Positions 25,576 through 34,448 are shown, counted from the stretch's first letter. The stretch is DNA of 64,000 nt from Candidatus Nitrosopumilus sp. (GCA_025699075.1 JAILWG010000001.1:124001-188000); one strand, 5' to 3'. Notes: a model not told the origin generated them from the sequence alone. Made by a program: numbers and translations.

Positions 25576-26395
25576 GCTGATTTATTTTACAACTGCCATC
25601 TGCATTTCTTAATTTTTTTGCCATTACATACGGTGTAATTAGCAAGATTGGAATTGATATTGCTATAAACAAGGTTTGTAACTGCGTTAATGCAATTGAC
25701 AATGCAATTCCGCTGGCTGTTCCAACAAATATTGACAAAAATGTTCCTGCACATGTAGGACATGCAATAAATAATCCTGTTGCAGCTCCTACCGTACTTG
25801 CTCCTCGCCCTTTTTTAGAAATTGTATATGCATTAACTGCAATAACTGTGTTTAATCCCACTAAATATGACACAACTACTTGCAATACTAAATTTATTGG
25901 GATGATTTGCAATCCTACATGTTCTGTCAGATAAATTATCACTTTTGGCATATAACCTGGACCGTCACAACATGGTGCAATAAAACCTGACGGAATTGTT
26001 GCTCCATAATGATATGCAAAATTTACTTCAGGCTGATATACCAATGTCCCTGAAGCTAGCGAAAAGAAAATCCCATACCCTACAAACGTTAATACAAAGA
26101 TTTTTCTTGATTTAGGACTCCATGTTGCGATTGCTATGATTGTTGAAAGATCTTTTCCTTTTTTTTCCACTTTTTCACGATGATACCTATACATTCCAAA
26201 AGCAATGGCTCCAAATGATACTAGTAAAATTACATAAAATCCATATGCAATTCTTTGAATTGAATCAATTGCACTTGGTGTTAGTAGTTCAGGATCTTGA
26301 TATCTACCATACATCAAAAATAAAATAGCAATAGTCACAAATCCCAAAACAATCAATTTCTTGCCTTTGGTGGCACTTTTACTATCTGATGTCAT
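25568..26395 (-). CDS. Multi-span membrane protein with Cys motifs
   Basis: 275 residues and about six transmembrane helices. Two Cys motifs stand out: APCCDGPGYMPK in an outer loop and FIACPTCAGTFLS at a membrane edge. The latter looks like a redox or metal site. The tail DGSCKINQPK has one more Cys. I do not recognise the family. It lies 35 bp downstream of the CBS-TrkH gene on the same strand and may be cotranscribed with it. Confidence 0.75.
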   Translation of the reverse strand: MTSDSKSATKGKKLIVLGFVTIAILFLMYGRYQDPELLTPSAIDSIQRIAYGFYVILLVSFGAIAFGMYRYHREKVEKKGKDLSTIIAIATWSPKSRKIFVLTFVGYGIFFSLASGTLVYQPEVNFAYHYGATIPSGFIAPCCDGPGYMPKVIIYLTEHVGLQIIPINLVLQVVVSYLVGLNTVIAVNAYTISKKGRGASTVGAATGLFIACPTCAGTFLSIFVGTASGIALSIALTQLQTLFIAISIPILLITPYVMAKKLRNADGSCKINQPK

Positions 26396-26430
26396 GTTAT
26401 TCGTTTTTCACGATGAAATTAAATTCTATC

Positions 26431-28245
26431 TTAACTGAGTTTAGGAACAAAAATGTAGATAATTGCAATTATCTCCAATCTGCCAAAAATCATCAAAAAT
26501 CCCAAAACAATTTTGGTTGCAGGATCTGTGTCAAAATCAATCACTCCTGCTGAAAGCCCACCTGTTGTAATTACTCCTGCAGCCTCAAAAAATGCATTTT
26601 CAAATGAAACATCTTCTATTGCTGCAAGATGTGCTCCTGCAATAGCTGAAATAATTGGAAATAATGCAAGAATGATAAGTGTTGATGTGACTTCCTTTTT
26701 TGCTTGATGTGGCATTTCTGCGCGTTTTACTTTGTTTAACAAAGATCTTACATCTTTGAGGTGGAATAATCTGAATATTTTCAAACCTCCTGCTGTTGAA
26801 AATCCACAACCTCCAATGAACATCAAAATTATCAAAATAGTATGTGCCCCACTATTCAATCCTTCGAGACTATTTTGTTGGAGCCCTGCAGTAGTACTTG
26901 CGGATATCGAATAAAATGCACTTTGTATTGGATCAAGTTCACTGATGCCCATAAACAAAATTATTGCACTGCCTAATATTGCAAAATACACCAATACTTC
27001 TTTTCCAAGTTTTGGCGACAAGAATTTTTTTCTTACAAATGCATAGTGGAATGTAAATGGTAATGCTCCCAATATCATTGCTCCCATTAAGATAAGATGT
27101 TCTTGCCAAACCATTCCATCAAGAATTGTTGATGTTGGAAGAAATCCTCCTGTTGCAAGTGTACTCATTGCTAATGAAAAGTTATCGATAATGTTCCCTT
27201 CTCCAAACACATACAACAAAGATGCTACAATAACAATGTAAATTGAAAAGATAACTGTGATTGTTAAGAAAAGTTCTTTCATATGTAGTGTTCTGCCTGA
27301 TATGAAACCACGCATAGATTGTAATTTGGATTCTGGATAAAATGCTGTAATTACCAAATAAATGAAACTCATTCCTCCTACAAGCTGAGTATAACTTCTG
27401 AAAAACGTAAAGCTCTGAGATAGTTTTTCTGGTTCATCAAATAACGATATTCCTCCAGTAGTAAATCCAGCTGCACTTGAAAAGAATGCATTGCTGAACA
27501 TCTCTATGTTTGATTCATTGCTTGGCAAAACATAGAGATAGGGTACTGTTCCAAAAAGTGAAAGCAAAAACAGGCTTGAAAAGACCAAAATTGACGCCTG
27601 TTGAAGGTTGAGACTGGATTTTTCACCATATGAGTTTAGAAAAAACCCTGTAACAAGTAACAGCACGGTTGTAAGATAAATTCCTGTGGCTGTTGTTGTA
27701 TCTTCAAGTAAAGTGGCGACAATTGCTGGAACAAGAAGTAAAACTCCTGCAAACTGCAAAACAAAACCCAAATTTCCTAAAACTGCTTTTACCGGTGGAC
27801 TAAGAAGACGAGGCGCTGTAGCAGTTGCATCTCTAATTACATTTGCAATAACTGATTGAAAAATCATGCCAATTACTTGGTTTTTCTTTGATAAGACTGG
27901 GAGTTTTCTAATGTTGTTGTCTCTCATTTTATGTAATGCATCTTGTAATGTTGATTTTTCATTAATTGTGATTAATGGCGTACTCATGATATCTTTCAAT
28001 GTTGTATCTTCTGCGTATACTGTTACGTCGCTAACTTTACTTAGAATGTCTTCATCTGTCACAATTCCTACTGGGAGATTATTTTCATCAGTAACTATAA
28101 TGTCGTCTGTCTCATAGTGACGTAACATTCTGGCTGCCTCTCTTGTTTGTGTATGTTGTCCTAGTAACAGGACATCCTTGTCCATGTAGTTTGTAACGTA
28201 TTTGCTTAGAACGTAGGATACAGCACGTTCTGGATTTGTAGACAT
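26431..28245 (-). CDS. CBS-domain/TrkH fusion, potassium transporter
   Basis: 604 residues. Residues about 15-135 form a pair of CBS domains (DDIIVTDENNLPVGIVTDED, ITINEKSTLQDALHKMRDNN). The rest is a TrkH/KtrB channel-like subunit with the four pore loops visible (AAGFTTGGIS, STLATGGFLP, SASTTAGLQ, GVITTGGLSAG). CBS pairs bind adenine nucleotides, so the intake of K+ is probably gated by energy state or c-di-AMP-like ligands within one chain, rather than by a separate TrkA/KtrA subunit. No RCK subunit gene is in the window. Confidence 0.92.
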   Translation of the reverse strand: MSTNPERAVSYVLSKYVTNYMDKDVLLLGQHTQTREAARMLRHYETDDIIVTDENNLPVGIVTDEDILSKVSDVTVYAEDTTLKDIMSTPLITINEKSTLQDALHKMRDNNIRKLPVLSKKNQVIGMIFQSVIANVIRDATATAPRLLSPPVKAVLGNLGFVLQFAGVLLLVPAIVATLLEDTTTATGIYLTTVLLLVTGFFLNSYGEKSSLNLQQASILVFSSLFLLSLFGTVPYLYVLPSNESNIEMFSNAFFSSAAGFTTGGISLFDEPEKLSQSFTFFRSYTQLVGGMSFIYLVITAFYPESKLQSMRGFISGRTLHMKELFLTITVIFSIYIVIVASLLYVFGEGNIIDNFSLAMSTLATGGFLPTSTILDGMVWQEHLILMGAMILGALPFTFHYAFVRKKFLSPKLGKEVLVYFAILGSAIILFMGISELDPIQSAFYSISASTTAGLQQNSLEGLNSGAHTILIILMFIGGCGFSTAGGLKIFRLFHLKDVRSLLNKVKRAEMPHQAKKEVTSTLIILALFPIISAIAGAHLAAIEDVSFENAFFEAAGVITTGGLSAGVIDFDTDPATKIVLGFLMIFGRLEIIAIIYIFVPKLS

Positions 28246-28354
28246 TAAGCTTCCTTAGTTGGGGATTTTAAATAATTTGGGGTTACGCATGAATTTTGAT
28301 CGTTAAAAAATAATTCACTAAGGGTTTTCTTGTTGATCTCATTTTTTTGCTATC

Positions 28355-28360
28355 TTTATA
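28355..28360 (+). promoter_or_regulatory. TATA box of the bifunctional-nuclease-family gene
   Basis: TTTATA ends 20 bases before the ATG at 28380, a normal archaeal distance for a leaderless transcript. Confidence 0.6.
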
Positions 28361-28379
28361 AGCACTGAATCGTAAGTTT

Positions 28380-28820
28380 ATGCGTAATACAATGGAAATT
28401 GATCAAGCACAAGAGCCTGATTATGACTCTGTAAAAATTGATTATGTTGGATTTGTAGACCCTTATGCTGTTGAAGGTATGGTTGTTCTAAAAGCTGATG
28501 ATGGTAAAGAATTTCACATGAGAGCATTTTCAGGAGAAGTTGCAAAACATATCTCAAGTTTTGGTGAAAAACAAGGTGAATCAGCACCCTCAATTTACAA
28601 AATGATTGAGGAGATATGTGAACAAAATGAATTGGTTCTAGTCAAAGTGAAAATTTATGAAAGCGGTGAAGTATTACGCGCAAATCTGTACTTTACAGGG
28701 AAAAAAGACCTTGTATTGAGAAACTATCGTGCATCTGATGCAATGGCTTTAGGCGCTTTTTACAATATACCTATTTTGGTCAGGAAAAACCTTCTAAAAG
28801 AAAGTGTTGAAGCTGAGTAG
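28380..28820 (+). CDS. Bifunctional nuclease family protein (DUF151)
   Basis: 146 residues. VLKADDGKEFHMRAFSGEVA and the C-terminal YRASDAMALGAFYNIPILVR match the DUF151/BFN core, whose (R/P)SDAIALA motif is the family mark. Plant and bacterial members have been described as nucleases; the activity here is unproven. Start ATG 28380 or 28392. Divergent from the CBS-TrkH gene. Confidence 0.88.
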   Translation: MRNTMEIDQAQEPDYDSVKIDYVGFVDPYAVEGMVVLKADDGKEFHMRAFSGEVAKHISSFGEKQGESAPSIYKMIEEICEQNELVLVKVKIYESGEVLRANLYFTGKKDLVLRNYRASDAMALGAFYNIPILVRKNLLKESVEAE

Positions 28821-28881
28821 AAATTGACTATTTTTTGCTCTAATTAGAATGGTTTTTCTCCTACTAAATTGAAGGTATCTT

Positions 28882-29100
28882 ATGAATGAGCAAGAACAAC
28901 TAATGGATAATCTACTAAATGTTGATCTTGAAATAATTGATGTTGTAAGGGAACTTCATCAAAGTGATTGGGATTCTGTATCTTTAAAAGAGCAAGTTGG
29001 GGATTTATTAAAAATCCGTGATGAGATGGTACAAAAATTAATGTCTATGAAAGGTGATGATCATTCTTGTGATTGTGGACATGATCACACTCATGAGTAA
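28882..29100 (+). CDS. Small protein with His/Cys metal-binding tail
   Basis: 72 residues: a helical acidic body and the tail DDHSCDCGHDHTHE, with four His and two Cys in twelve residues, a likely site for Ni, Zn, Co or Cu. It may be a metal chaperone or store. The stop abuts the opposing gene. Confidence 0.68.
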   Translation: MNEQEQLMDNLLNVDLEIIDVVRELHQSDWDSVSLKEQVGDLLKIRDEMVQKLMSMKGDDHSCDCGHDHTHE

Positions 29101-29304
29101 CTAACTTAATTCTTCAAAAAAGTTTTCTGGAAATATTTTCTTAATCTTTTCAATTTCTGTTTGATAGTTTGAAATCTTTGATTGTATTTCTTCTCTTTCT
29201 TTTCCTGTTGTGTTTTTTCTGACTTCTTCTAGTACTTTGATTTGCTTTGTCAATGTCTTATACATGATTGAATACTCTGGAAAATTTTCAGGCAGTTCTA
29301 CCAT
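29101..29304 (-). CDS. Small coiled-coil protein
   Basis: 67 residues, mainly one charged helix (LTKQIKVLEEVRKNTTGKER, IQSKISNYQTEIEKIKKIFP). Probably a small structural or accessory protein. No family recognised. Confidence 0.58.
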   Translation of the reverse strand: MVELPENFPEYSIMYKTLTKQIKVLEEVRKNTTGKEREEIQSKISNYQTEIEKIKKIFPENFFEELS

Positions 29305-29340
29305 TAGCTAGATTAAATACACATCCCACTAATACTGGTT

Positions 29341-29733
29341 ATGAAAATTCTCATGTTTTCCTTGGTTGTTCTAGCCTTCGGAATCGGAATGTCTTTTGCT
29401 GATCCTGTGACAACGCAGACATCCTCTGAAAACAAAATCCATTATGTGGATGACCAAATTATGATTATGGCTGACATTTCCAACAATCAGGACACACAAC
29501 AAAATTTTGCTTATCTTACTCAAGTTCGAACTGATGATGATGTTGTAATCTCTTTATCTTGGTTAACTGGCTCATTGTCTCCTCGGCAATCTTTTTCTCC
29601 TGCCCAATCTTGGATTCCAACTGAACCTGGAACATATCATATTCAGGTATTTGTCTGGGAAAGCATTGATCATCCTTCAGCATTGTCTCCTCCTCTATCG
29701 ATGACTGTAAATGTGATTGAACGACAAACCTAA
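29341..29733 (+). CDS. Secreted beta-sandwich protein
   Basis: 130 residues. Signal peptide about 1-20 (ILMFSLVVLAFGIGMSFA). The mature part resembles an Ig-like or CARDB-type fold (VDDQIMIMADISNNQDTQQN, EPGTYHIQVFVWES). Function is likely structural or in adhesion at the surface; this is inferred from fold only. Confidence 0.7.
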   Translation: MKILMFSLVVLAFGIGMSFADPVTTQTSSENKIHYVDDQIMIMADISNNQDTQQNFAYLTQVRTDDDVVISLSWLTGSLSPRQSFSPAQSWIPTEPGTYHIQVFVWESIDHPSALSPPLSMTVNVIERQT

Positions 29734-29875
29734 TTGAATTTTAAAATATGCTTCATAATTCGGCAAACTCATCATCTATCAGTTATAGCTTAGAAGGTCG
29801 ATTAATCATCAGCACTACTGTTAAAATTTCATTGGTATATTATCATTCAACCTAAAAAATCAGAACCTTTTTGAT

Positions 29876-30148
29876 ATGAATAACCTTGATTATATCATGG
29901 TTAATTTTGAAAAAGAATATCAGCGTGTGGCATCACAGGTGATTCAGAGATGTCATGGGGCCATCAAAATTACCAAGCATGGAAAAATAATTGAAGTATA
30001 TGACACTAAACGTCATATTTGGAGCGATGGATTGGCGGGATTGATAATAAAAGAAGAATGTCGAAATGCAAATCTGCGAGAATGGGAATTTGCAAATGTC
30101 AGAACATATGTTATCAAGCAACTACTTGGCAAATCTGAAAATCAATAA
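29876..30148 (+). CDS. Hypothetical protein
   Basis: 90 residues; a start at the inner ATG (MVNFEKEYQRV) is also possible. KITKHGKIIEVYDTKRHIWS suggests a beta-hairpin, and the rest is helical. Overlaps the opposing zinc-ribbon gene by 7 bp. Confidence 0.58.
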   Translation: MNNLDYIMVNFEKEYQRVASQVIQRCHGAIKITKHGKIIEVYDTKRHIWSDGLAGLIIKEECRNANLREWEFANVRTYVIKQLLGKSENQ

Positions 30149-30414
30149 CCTACCTTTCTAATCAAATGTGGCTCTTTTAGCATAATTGTGTCATCTCTAG
30201 TTGAGGATAAATCAACTTGTTTGAGATTGTAATTTGTGATCACAATTAATGCCTCACATCTTGAACATAGTATTGTTTTTCCACTTGACCTTTCCTCTCT
30301 GACTATGTCTTTTTCCAATTTGTCTTCTTTTTGACATGTGGGGCATAGTCTTGGTTCCTTGAGGGTGGTGATGATTTCTTTAATGAAAATAATTCGTCCC
30401 ATATAGTAAATCAT
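30142..30414 (-). CDS. Zinc-ribbon protein
   Basis: 90 residues with CPTC and CSRC knuckles about 25 residues apart (RLCPTCQKEDK, TILCSRCEALIV). The first four residues may not be translated, as a second Met follows (MGRIIFIKE). Possible nucleic-acid or protein binder. An inverted repeat at 30460-30494 lies upstream of its start. Confidence 0.68.
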   Translation of the reverse strand: MIYYMGRIIFIKEIITTLKEPRLCPTCQKEDKLEKDIVREERSSGKTILCSRCEALIVITNYNLKQVDLSSTRDDTIMLKEPHLIRKVGY

Positions 30415-30459
30415 GAACTGTCCCTAATGAGTTGTATTGTTAATTGGTATCAGCAATCC

Positions 30460-30494
30460 ATTTTGAATGTCAAACCGTTTTAATCATTCAAAAT
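30460..30494. repeat. 10-bp perfect inverted repeat
   Basis: ATTTTGAATG (30460-30469) and CATTCAAAAT (30485-30494) are exact complements around a 15-base loop. The site is about 46 bases upstream of the zinc-ribbon gene and downstream of the RHH gene on the same strand, so it could be an operator or a transcript-end hairpin. Confidence 0.6.
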
Positions 30495-30576
30495 TAGAAC
30501 GAATGGTATTCAGTATATTCCCAATCTAACCAATTAACATTTTTTTCTAGTTTTTCTTGAAAATATGTTTTTGTAA

Positions 30577-30717
30577 TTACATTGATTTTCTTAGTAATTC
30601 GTTGACAGCCTTGGAATAACTATATGCAGATTTTATTTTTAGAATTTTCTTTGCCTGATATGCTTTAATTTTTTTATCTAGATCATCGGCAATCATGACT
30701 GTGACTCTTCTTTGCAT
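30577..30717 (-). CDS. Ribbon-helix-helix-like DNA-binding microprotein
   Basis: 46 residues. RRVTVMIADDLDKKIKAYQA gives the beta strand and first helix of an RHH (CopG/Arc-like) fold, and SYSKAVNELLRKSM the second helix. It stands alone beside the RNA candidate. It resembles the microproteins at 35039-35194 and 44960-45109. Confidence 0.68.
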   Translation of the reverse strand: MQRRVTVMIADDLDKKIKAYQAKKILKIKSAYSYSKAVNELLRKSM

Positions 30718-30919
30718 AAAAATTATCTTAGAATTCTGTATTTATACAAGAAATTATTTTTTCTATAGTGGTAATTTTTTACATCTTTAAATCATCAAAC
30801 ACATAATTATACACCTTACAATATTTTACAATATTTTCTTATATTTTTTGAAATAATTCATACTAAATCTTAAATAGTTATTTGTCTTATACTATTTGAT
30901 GTCGTTAGTTATAAAATCT
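30718..30919. other. AT-rich intergenic DNA before the RNA candidate
   Basis: No gene seen. A CTTATACTA box at about 30878-30892, upstream of the folded GC-rich element, is a candidate promoter for it. A repeated ACAATATTTT word is present (around 30820-30835). Confidence 0.4.
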
Positions 30920-31024
30920 GGCGATTAGATTGCGCGGCCCCGCAGAACAAAAAAGGCAATCAAGCGTTTAACGTTTGACCATGAGAGGGAATCTCTCAAA
31001 GTTCTGCAGTTAGGGGTTTGCGCC
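30920..31024 (+). ncRNA. Orphan structured RNA candidate
   Basis: A GC-rich 100-base island in AT-rich intergenic DNA folds into a long rod with a three-way junction. GCGC (30932-30935) pairs with 31020-31023; CCCC (30938-30941) with GGGG (31013-31016); GCAGAAC (30942-30948) exactly with GTTCTGC (31001-31007). Inside are two hairpins: CAAGCG/CGTTTG (30961-30977) and GAGAG/CTCTC (30983-30997). GATTGC (30928-30933) could also pair with GCAATC (30956-30961). A T-rich tract follows. I do not recognise it as tRNA, 5S, SRP or RNase P RNA. Strand is inferred from the upstream TATA-like sequence. Confidence 0.68.
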
Positions 31025-31068
31025 TTTCATTTCTTTTGTAGTTATAATTTTTTTAAAAATTGATTTTT

Positions 31069-32160
31069 CTATGTCACTATTTCATCTAGACGGCCTTCTT
31101 CTTGTGCCCTTTTAATTTCCATGGCAATTCTTCTGCCAACCCCAAATGTTTGTCCATATTGATATTTTGTATATGGACTAGTTGTAGCTACAATGGGGTT
31201 TCCCGGAACTCTTAATGATACATCATAAACAATTAATTCCAAATCTTTTGTGATTACACTTTGTAGTGAAAATGGTCCTATGATTCCTGGAGCATATTCT
31301 TTTTTGACTGCCGCAACAAATTTGTCTCCCATTTTGAGTACCTTTTCTAATAGTGATTCTCTAATACTTGCAGGAGTGTGACCTACCTCTATATTTTGCA
31401 AATCTATGTCCATCTCAAGTTGTTCTCTTGCAGGAAGTGCATTATAATCATGAATGTTTGTTTGTAGTCTCCTTTCAATTCCAATAAAATCTACTTGGTC
31501 TGAAATTGGTGTGTGGAAGAAATTGAAATTCATGTATGTTCCTATTGCCAGTTCTTCGATACTTGCTTTTTGAAGATCTTTTCTGTCAATTACTCCTTGT
31601 TTGATTTTTTCCTCTGACTTTTCTAGATAATCTTTGTAAGACGAAACTGTGAAAAATGCTCTTTCTAGAGGTCTCTTTTTTTCTTGAACCTTGACAATGC
31701 ATGGTTTGTTAATTCGTTTAGGATCTTTGAATAATTTTGGATATTTGATTCTGGCTTTTTCTAAAAGATAGTATTGACCTTTTTTAGCTGTTCTCTCCTC
31801 GGCTTGAAATAATTTCCTATTTCCAAAAATTGGAACTTTGAATGTATTCTCTATGGTCTTGTATCCTAAATAGACAGTTAATGATCTATGTGGCACTATA
31901 ATTGTATTTGAATCTCTTAATTCTTTTTGATATTTTGCTGATGCCATGTCTTTGAATTTATCCACTATTGTTATTTCATCTGCAATTCTCCCAAATCTCT
32001 GATATGGTCCCTCTCTTCCTTTTTGACAAAACACTCTGGTCTGAAAATCTTCATCCTTTGCACCATCCATTATTTCAAGTGCAGAGTGACTCCCAAGAAC
32101 TCCAATTTTTACATCTGAGTATTCATTGACAATTTTCTTGATCTCAGAACTTTTAATCAC
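31069..32160 (-). CDS. purP: Formate-dependent FAICAR synthetase PurP
   Basis: 363 residues, full length, GTG start. It matches archaeal PurP: IGVLGSHSALEIMDGAKDE near the start, the ATP-grasp core (INKPCIVKVQEKKRPLERAF), and the late GVGRRIAMEIKRA. PurP makes FAICAR from AICAR, formate and ATP, replacing the folate-dependent PurH step in archaea. Other pur genes lie 3.6-15 kb away. Confidence 0.95.
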   Translation of the reverse strand: MIKSSEIKKIVNEYSDVKIGVLGSHSALEIMDGAKDEDFQTRVFCQKGREGPYQRFGRIADEITIVDKFKDMASAKYQKELRDSNTIIVPHRSLTVYLGYKTIENTFKVPIFGNRKLFQAEERTAKKGQYYLLEKARIKYPKLFKDPKRINKPCIVKVQEKKRPLERAFFTVSSYKDYLEKSEEKIKQGVIDRKDLQKASIEELAIGTYMNFNFFHTPISDQVDFIGIERRLQTNIHDYNALPAREQLEMDIDLQNIEVGHTPASIRESLLEKVLKMGDKFVAAVKKEYAPGIIGPFSLQSVITKDLELIVYDVSLRVPGNPIVATTSPYTKYQYGQTFGVGRRIAMEIKRAQEEGRLDEIVT

Positions 32161-32257
32161 ATTATGCCTAGATATTGGGATCTAATATAGCTAATTTTTG
32201 ATAATTGAGATCGGTCTAAATCAATAGATTTTTCTGAATTAGAATCTGTTACGAATC

Positions 32258-32401
32258 ATGTTGTATTATTTTGAACTTCAAATGGCAGGAGTCATTCTTC
32301 TTACTGCCATGGTAATTGGTGGTATTTCATTATGGCTTAAACGAAGAAAAGAGAAACAAGAAACAGAAAATACTGAAGTTGATGAATCTCAAAGTATCTA
32401 G
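32258..32401 (+). CDS. 47-residue single-span membrane protein
   Basis: A clear transmembrane helix (MAGVILLTAMVIGGISLWL) is followed by KRRKEKQ and an acidic tail, giving an N-out/C-in orientation. The start is ATG 32258. It lies between purP (divergent) and ubiX. Function unknown. Confidence 0.65.
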   Translation: MLYYFELQMAGVILLTAMVIGGISLWLKRRKEKQETENTEVDESQSI

Positions 32402-32455
32402 TGGTAAGATATCTCTCCGATCTAATAGATAAAATACTCTGGATTACTAGATGAT

Positions 32456-33016
32456 TTGTTGAAACTAGTAATTGGAATCACTGGAAGCACTGGTGTGATT
32501 TATGGCATTAGGATGCTTGAAACTCTAAAAAAATTAAACATTGAAACTCATCTGATCCTTTCTGAGTGGGGCGAAAAATGTATTTCTATGGAGACTAATT
32601 TTACTTCAGATTATGTAAAATCTCTTGCAACAAATTTCTCTGATGAAAAAAATATGGCATCAAGCGTTTCAAGTGGAACTCATAGAATTGATGGGATGAT
32701 TGTATCTCCCTGTAGTATGAAGACACTGGCTGCAATTGCAAATGGGTATGATGATACTCTTGTAGCTCGAGCCGCAGGCGTAACAATTAAGGAATCTAGA
32801 AAATTAATTTTGATGGTACGTGAAACTCCTTTGTCTGCAATTCATTTAGAAAATATGCTGAAACTATCTAGATTAGGTGTTGTTATTTTACCTCCCGTAA
32901 CTGAATTTTACACAAAGCCAAAATCTATTGATGATATTGTAAATCATGTAGTAGGAAAATGTTTGGACCAATTTGATGTAGAGCACAATTTATACCCGCG
33001 ATGGGGTTCTCTCTAA
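32456..33016 (+). CDS. ubiX: Flavin prenyltransferase UbiX
   Basis: 186 residues. The Rossmann start LVIGITGSTGVIYGIRMLE, SSVSSGTHRIDGMIVSPCSMKTLAAIANGYDDTL (interrupted reading) and the VRETPLSAIHLENMLKL segment are hallmarks of UbiX/Pad1. UbiX makes prenylated FMN for UbiD-type decarboxylases, which also act in some futalosine-route menaquinone pathways. The start is TTG. The next gene begins 7 bp later, so they are likely cotranscribed. Confidence 0.93.
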   Translation: MLKLVIGITGSTGVIYGIRMLETLKKLNIETHLILSEWGEKCISMETNFTSDYVKSLATNFSDEKNMASSVSSGTHRIDGMIVSPCSMKTLAAIANGYDDTLVARAAGVTIKESRKLILMVRETPLSAIHLENMLKLSRLGVVILPPVTEFYTKPKSIDDIVNHVVGKCLDQFDVEHNLYPRWGSL

Positions 33017-33023
33017 ACTATAA

Positions 33024-33452
33024 TTGCCAAAGTTCTCCTTAGAAAAAATAATCAATGCAAATAGAGATGATGTCTTTGAGATTTTTTCAAATTTTGAAAA
33101 TTACCAAAAACTTGTTCCACAGCATTTCCCATCAGTAAGAACTCGCTCTATTCGTGACAACGTTTCTGTAGTTGAAGAGCACATCCTTCTTGGAGATATC
33201 GAATTTCTCATCATGGCAAAGCATGTTTCTAAACCTCCAATAACACATGATGTTTTTGTAATTGGCGGTGATGTAAAAGGCAGTCATATACGACAGGAAT
33301 TCATTGAACTTGAAAAAGGAACAAAGATTTTAGTCGATGTTGATTTGAATCTTAAAGGTAAATTGAAGATCTCAAGTATGTTTGGAAGAAATTCATTCAG
33401 GCATGATTATAGTAAAATTATAGATGATTTTGCAAAAATAGCTGAAAACTAG
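33024..33452 (+). CDS. SRPBCC (START-like) lipid-binding family protein
   Basis: 142 residues. The family start FSLEKIINANRDDVFEIFSN and the SSMFGRNSFRHDYSKIIDDF helix fit the polyketide cyclase/CoQ10-binding SRPBCC fold with a hydrophobic pocket. With UbiX 7 bp upstream, a role in quinone handling is attractive but inferred. TTG start. The stop interlocks with tatA (4 bp). Confidence 0.78.
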   Translation: MPKFSLEKIINANRDDVFEIFSNFENYQKLVPQHFPSVRTRSIRDNVSVVEEHILLGDIEFLIMAKHVSKPPITHDVFVIGGDVKGSHIRQEFIELEKGTKILVDVDLNLKGKLKISSMFGRNSFRHDYSKIIDDFAKIAEN

Positions 33453-33631
33453 TCTGATTTTGATTCGTTTTCTTTGAAATCTTTAAGCTCTTTATCTGCT
33501 TCAATTTTCCCTTTCTCGAATTCTCCCCTTGCTTTGCCAAATGTTTTTGCAAGCTCAGGAATTTTTTTTGCACCAAAAATCAATACGCCAATAACTACAA
33601 CCAAGACGATGATTTCTGTACTTCCAAGCAT
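33449..33631 (-). CDS. tatA: Twin-arginine translocase subunit TatA
   Basis: 60 residues: a short N-terminal membrane helix (TEIIVLVVVIGVLIFG), the FGAKKIPELAKTFGKARGEF amphipathic helix of TatA/TatE and a charged tail. TatA oligomerises to let folded proteins cross the membrane. It is 25 bp downstream of tatC. Confidence 0.95.
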   Translation of the reverse strand: MLGSTEIIVLVVVIGVLIFGAKKIPELAKTFGKARGEFEKGKIEADKELKDFKENESKSD

Positions 33632-33656
33632 TATCCATTATTCTTTGATTTCAGAT

Positions 33657-34448
33657 TTAAGTGTTCGACTTTTTTCTCTCCTTACGCTCGATGAATATCA
33701 TGCCTGTAGCATACAATGCAATCATTGGACCTGCTACAAACATCATTGTGACTCCTGTTCCATCTGGAGTGATCACTGCCCCAAAGATAACTATGATTAC
33801 TATGGCATAACGGATATTCTTTCTCCAAAAATCTGCATCTACCATACCTGATGCTGCTATTGCATACATTACAAGTGGAAGCTGAAATGAAAAACCAAAT
33901 GCTAGCAAAAATTGTAAAACAAATGTCACAAACTCCATTACATTTAGAAAAGTAACTAAACCTGCACCTTCTCCATATCTGTACAAAAATTCTAACATGT
34001 ATGGAATGACAACATTGTATGAAAACACACAACCTGCAATAAACAATCCTAATGCTGGCAATGAAATGTTTCTACTAACATTGATTTCATTTTCTTTCAA
34101 TGCTGGCTTGATAAATCCTACAAGTTCTTTTATGATGACTGGCATTCCTATTACCACTCCCACCAATGCTGCAACATACATTTGAGCAAAGAATGCTTGT
34201 CCTGGGGCTGTTTGAATTAATTGTACGCTTTCTGGAACCAAATTAATTCGCATGTGATTTGTGATTTGAGCTGCAATATTCTGAAGTGGTTCTAATGTAG
34301 GATAATACAAAGTAAATTCATTGATCTGAAATGGCTCTGCATGAAACATTAACAGAAATGCGGAAATCCCTCCAATAACAAGAACAATGCGTACTAATCT
34401 TTTTCTTAATTCTTCAAGATGCTGATTAATGCCTTCAAATTCGGACAT
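33657..34448 (-). CDS. tatC: Twin-arginine translocase subunit TatC
   Basis: 263 residues with six membrane spans. The conserved N-terminal HLEELRKRLVRIV and the FVLQFLLAFGFSFQLPLVMY and AVITPDGTGVTMMFVAGPM regions identify TatC, which recognises RR signal peptides. No TatB is seen, as is common in archaea. The cargo here could include copper proteins; none shown directly. Confidence 0.96.
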   Translation of the reverse strand: MSEFEGINQHLEELRKRLVRIVLVIGGISAFLLMFHAEPFQINEFTLYYPTLEPLQNIAAQITNHMRINLVPESVQLIQTAPGQAFFAQMYVAALVGVVIGMPVIIKELVGFIKPALKENEINVSRNISLPALGLFIAGCVFSYNVVIPYMLEFLYRYGEGAGLVTFLNVMEFVTFVLQFLLAFGFSFQLPLVMYAIAASGMVDADFWRKNIRYAIVIIVIFGAVITPDGTGVTMMFVAGPMIALYATGMIFIERKERKKSNT

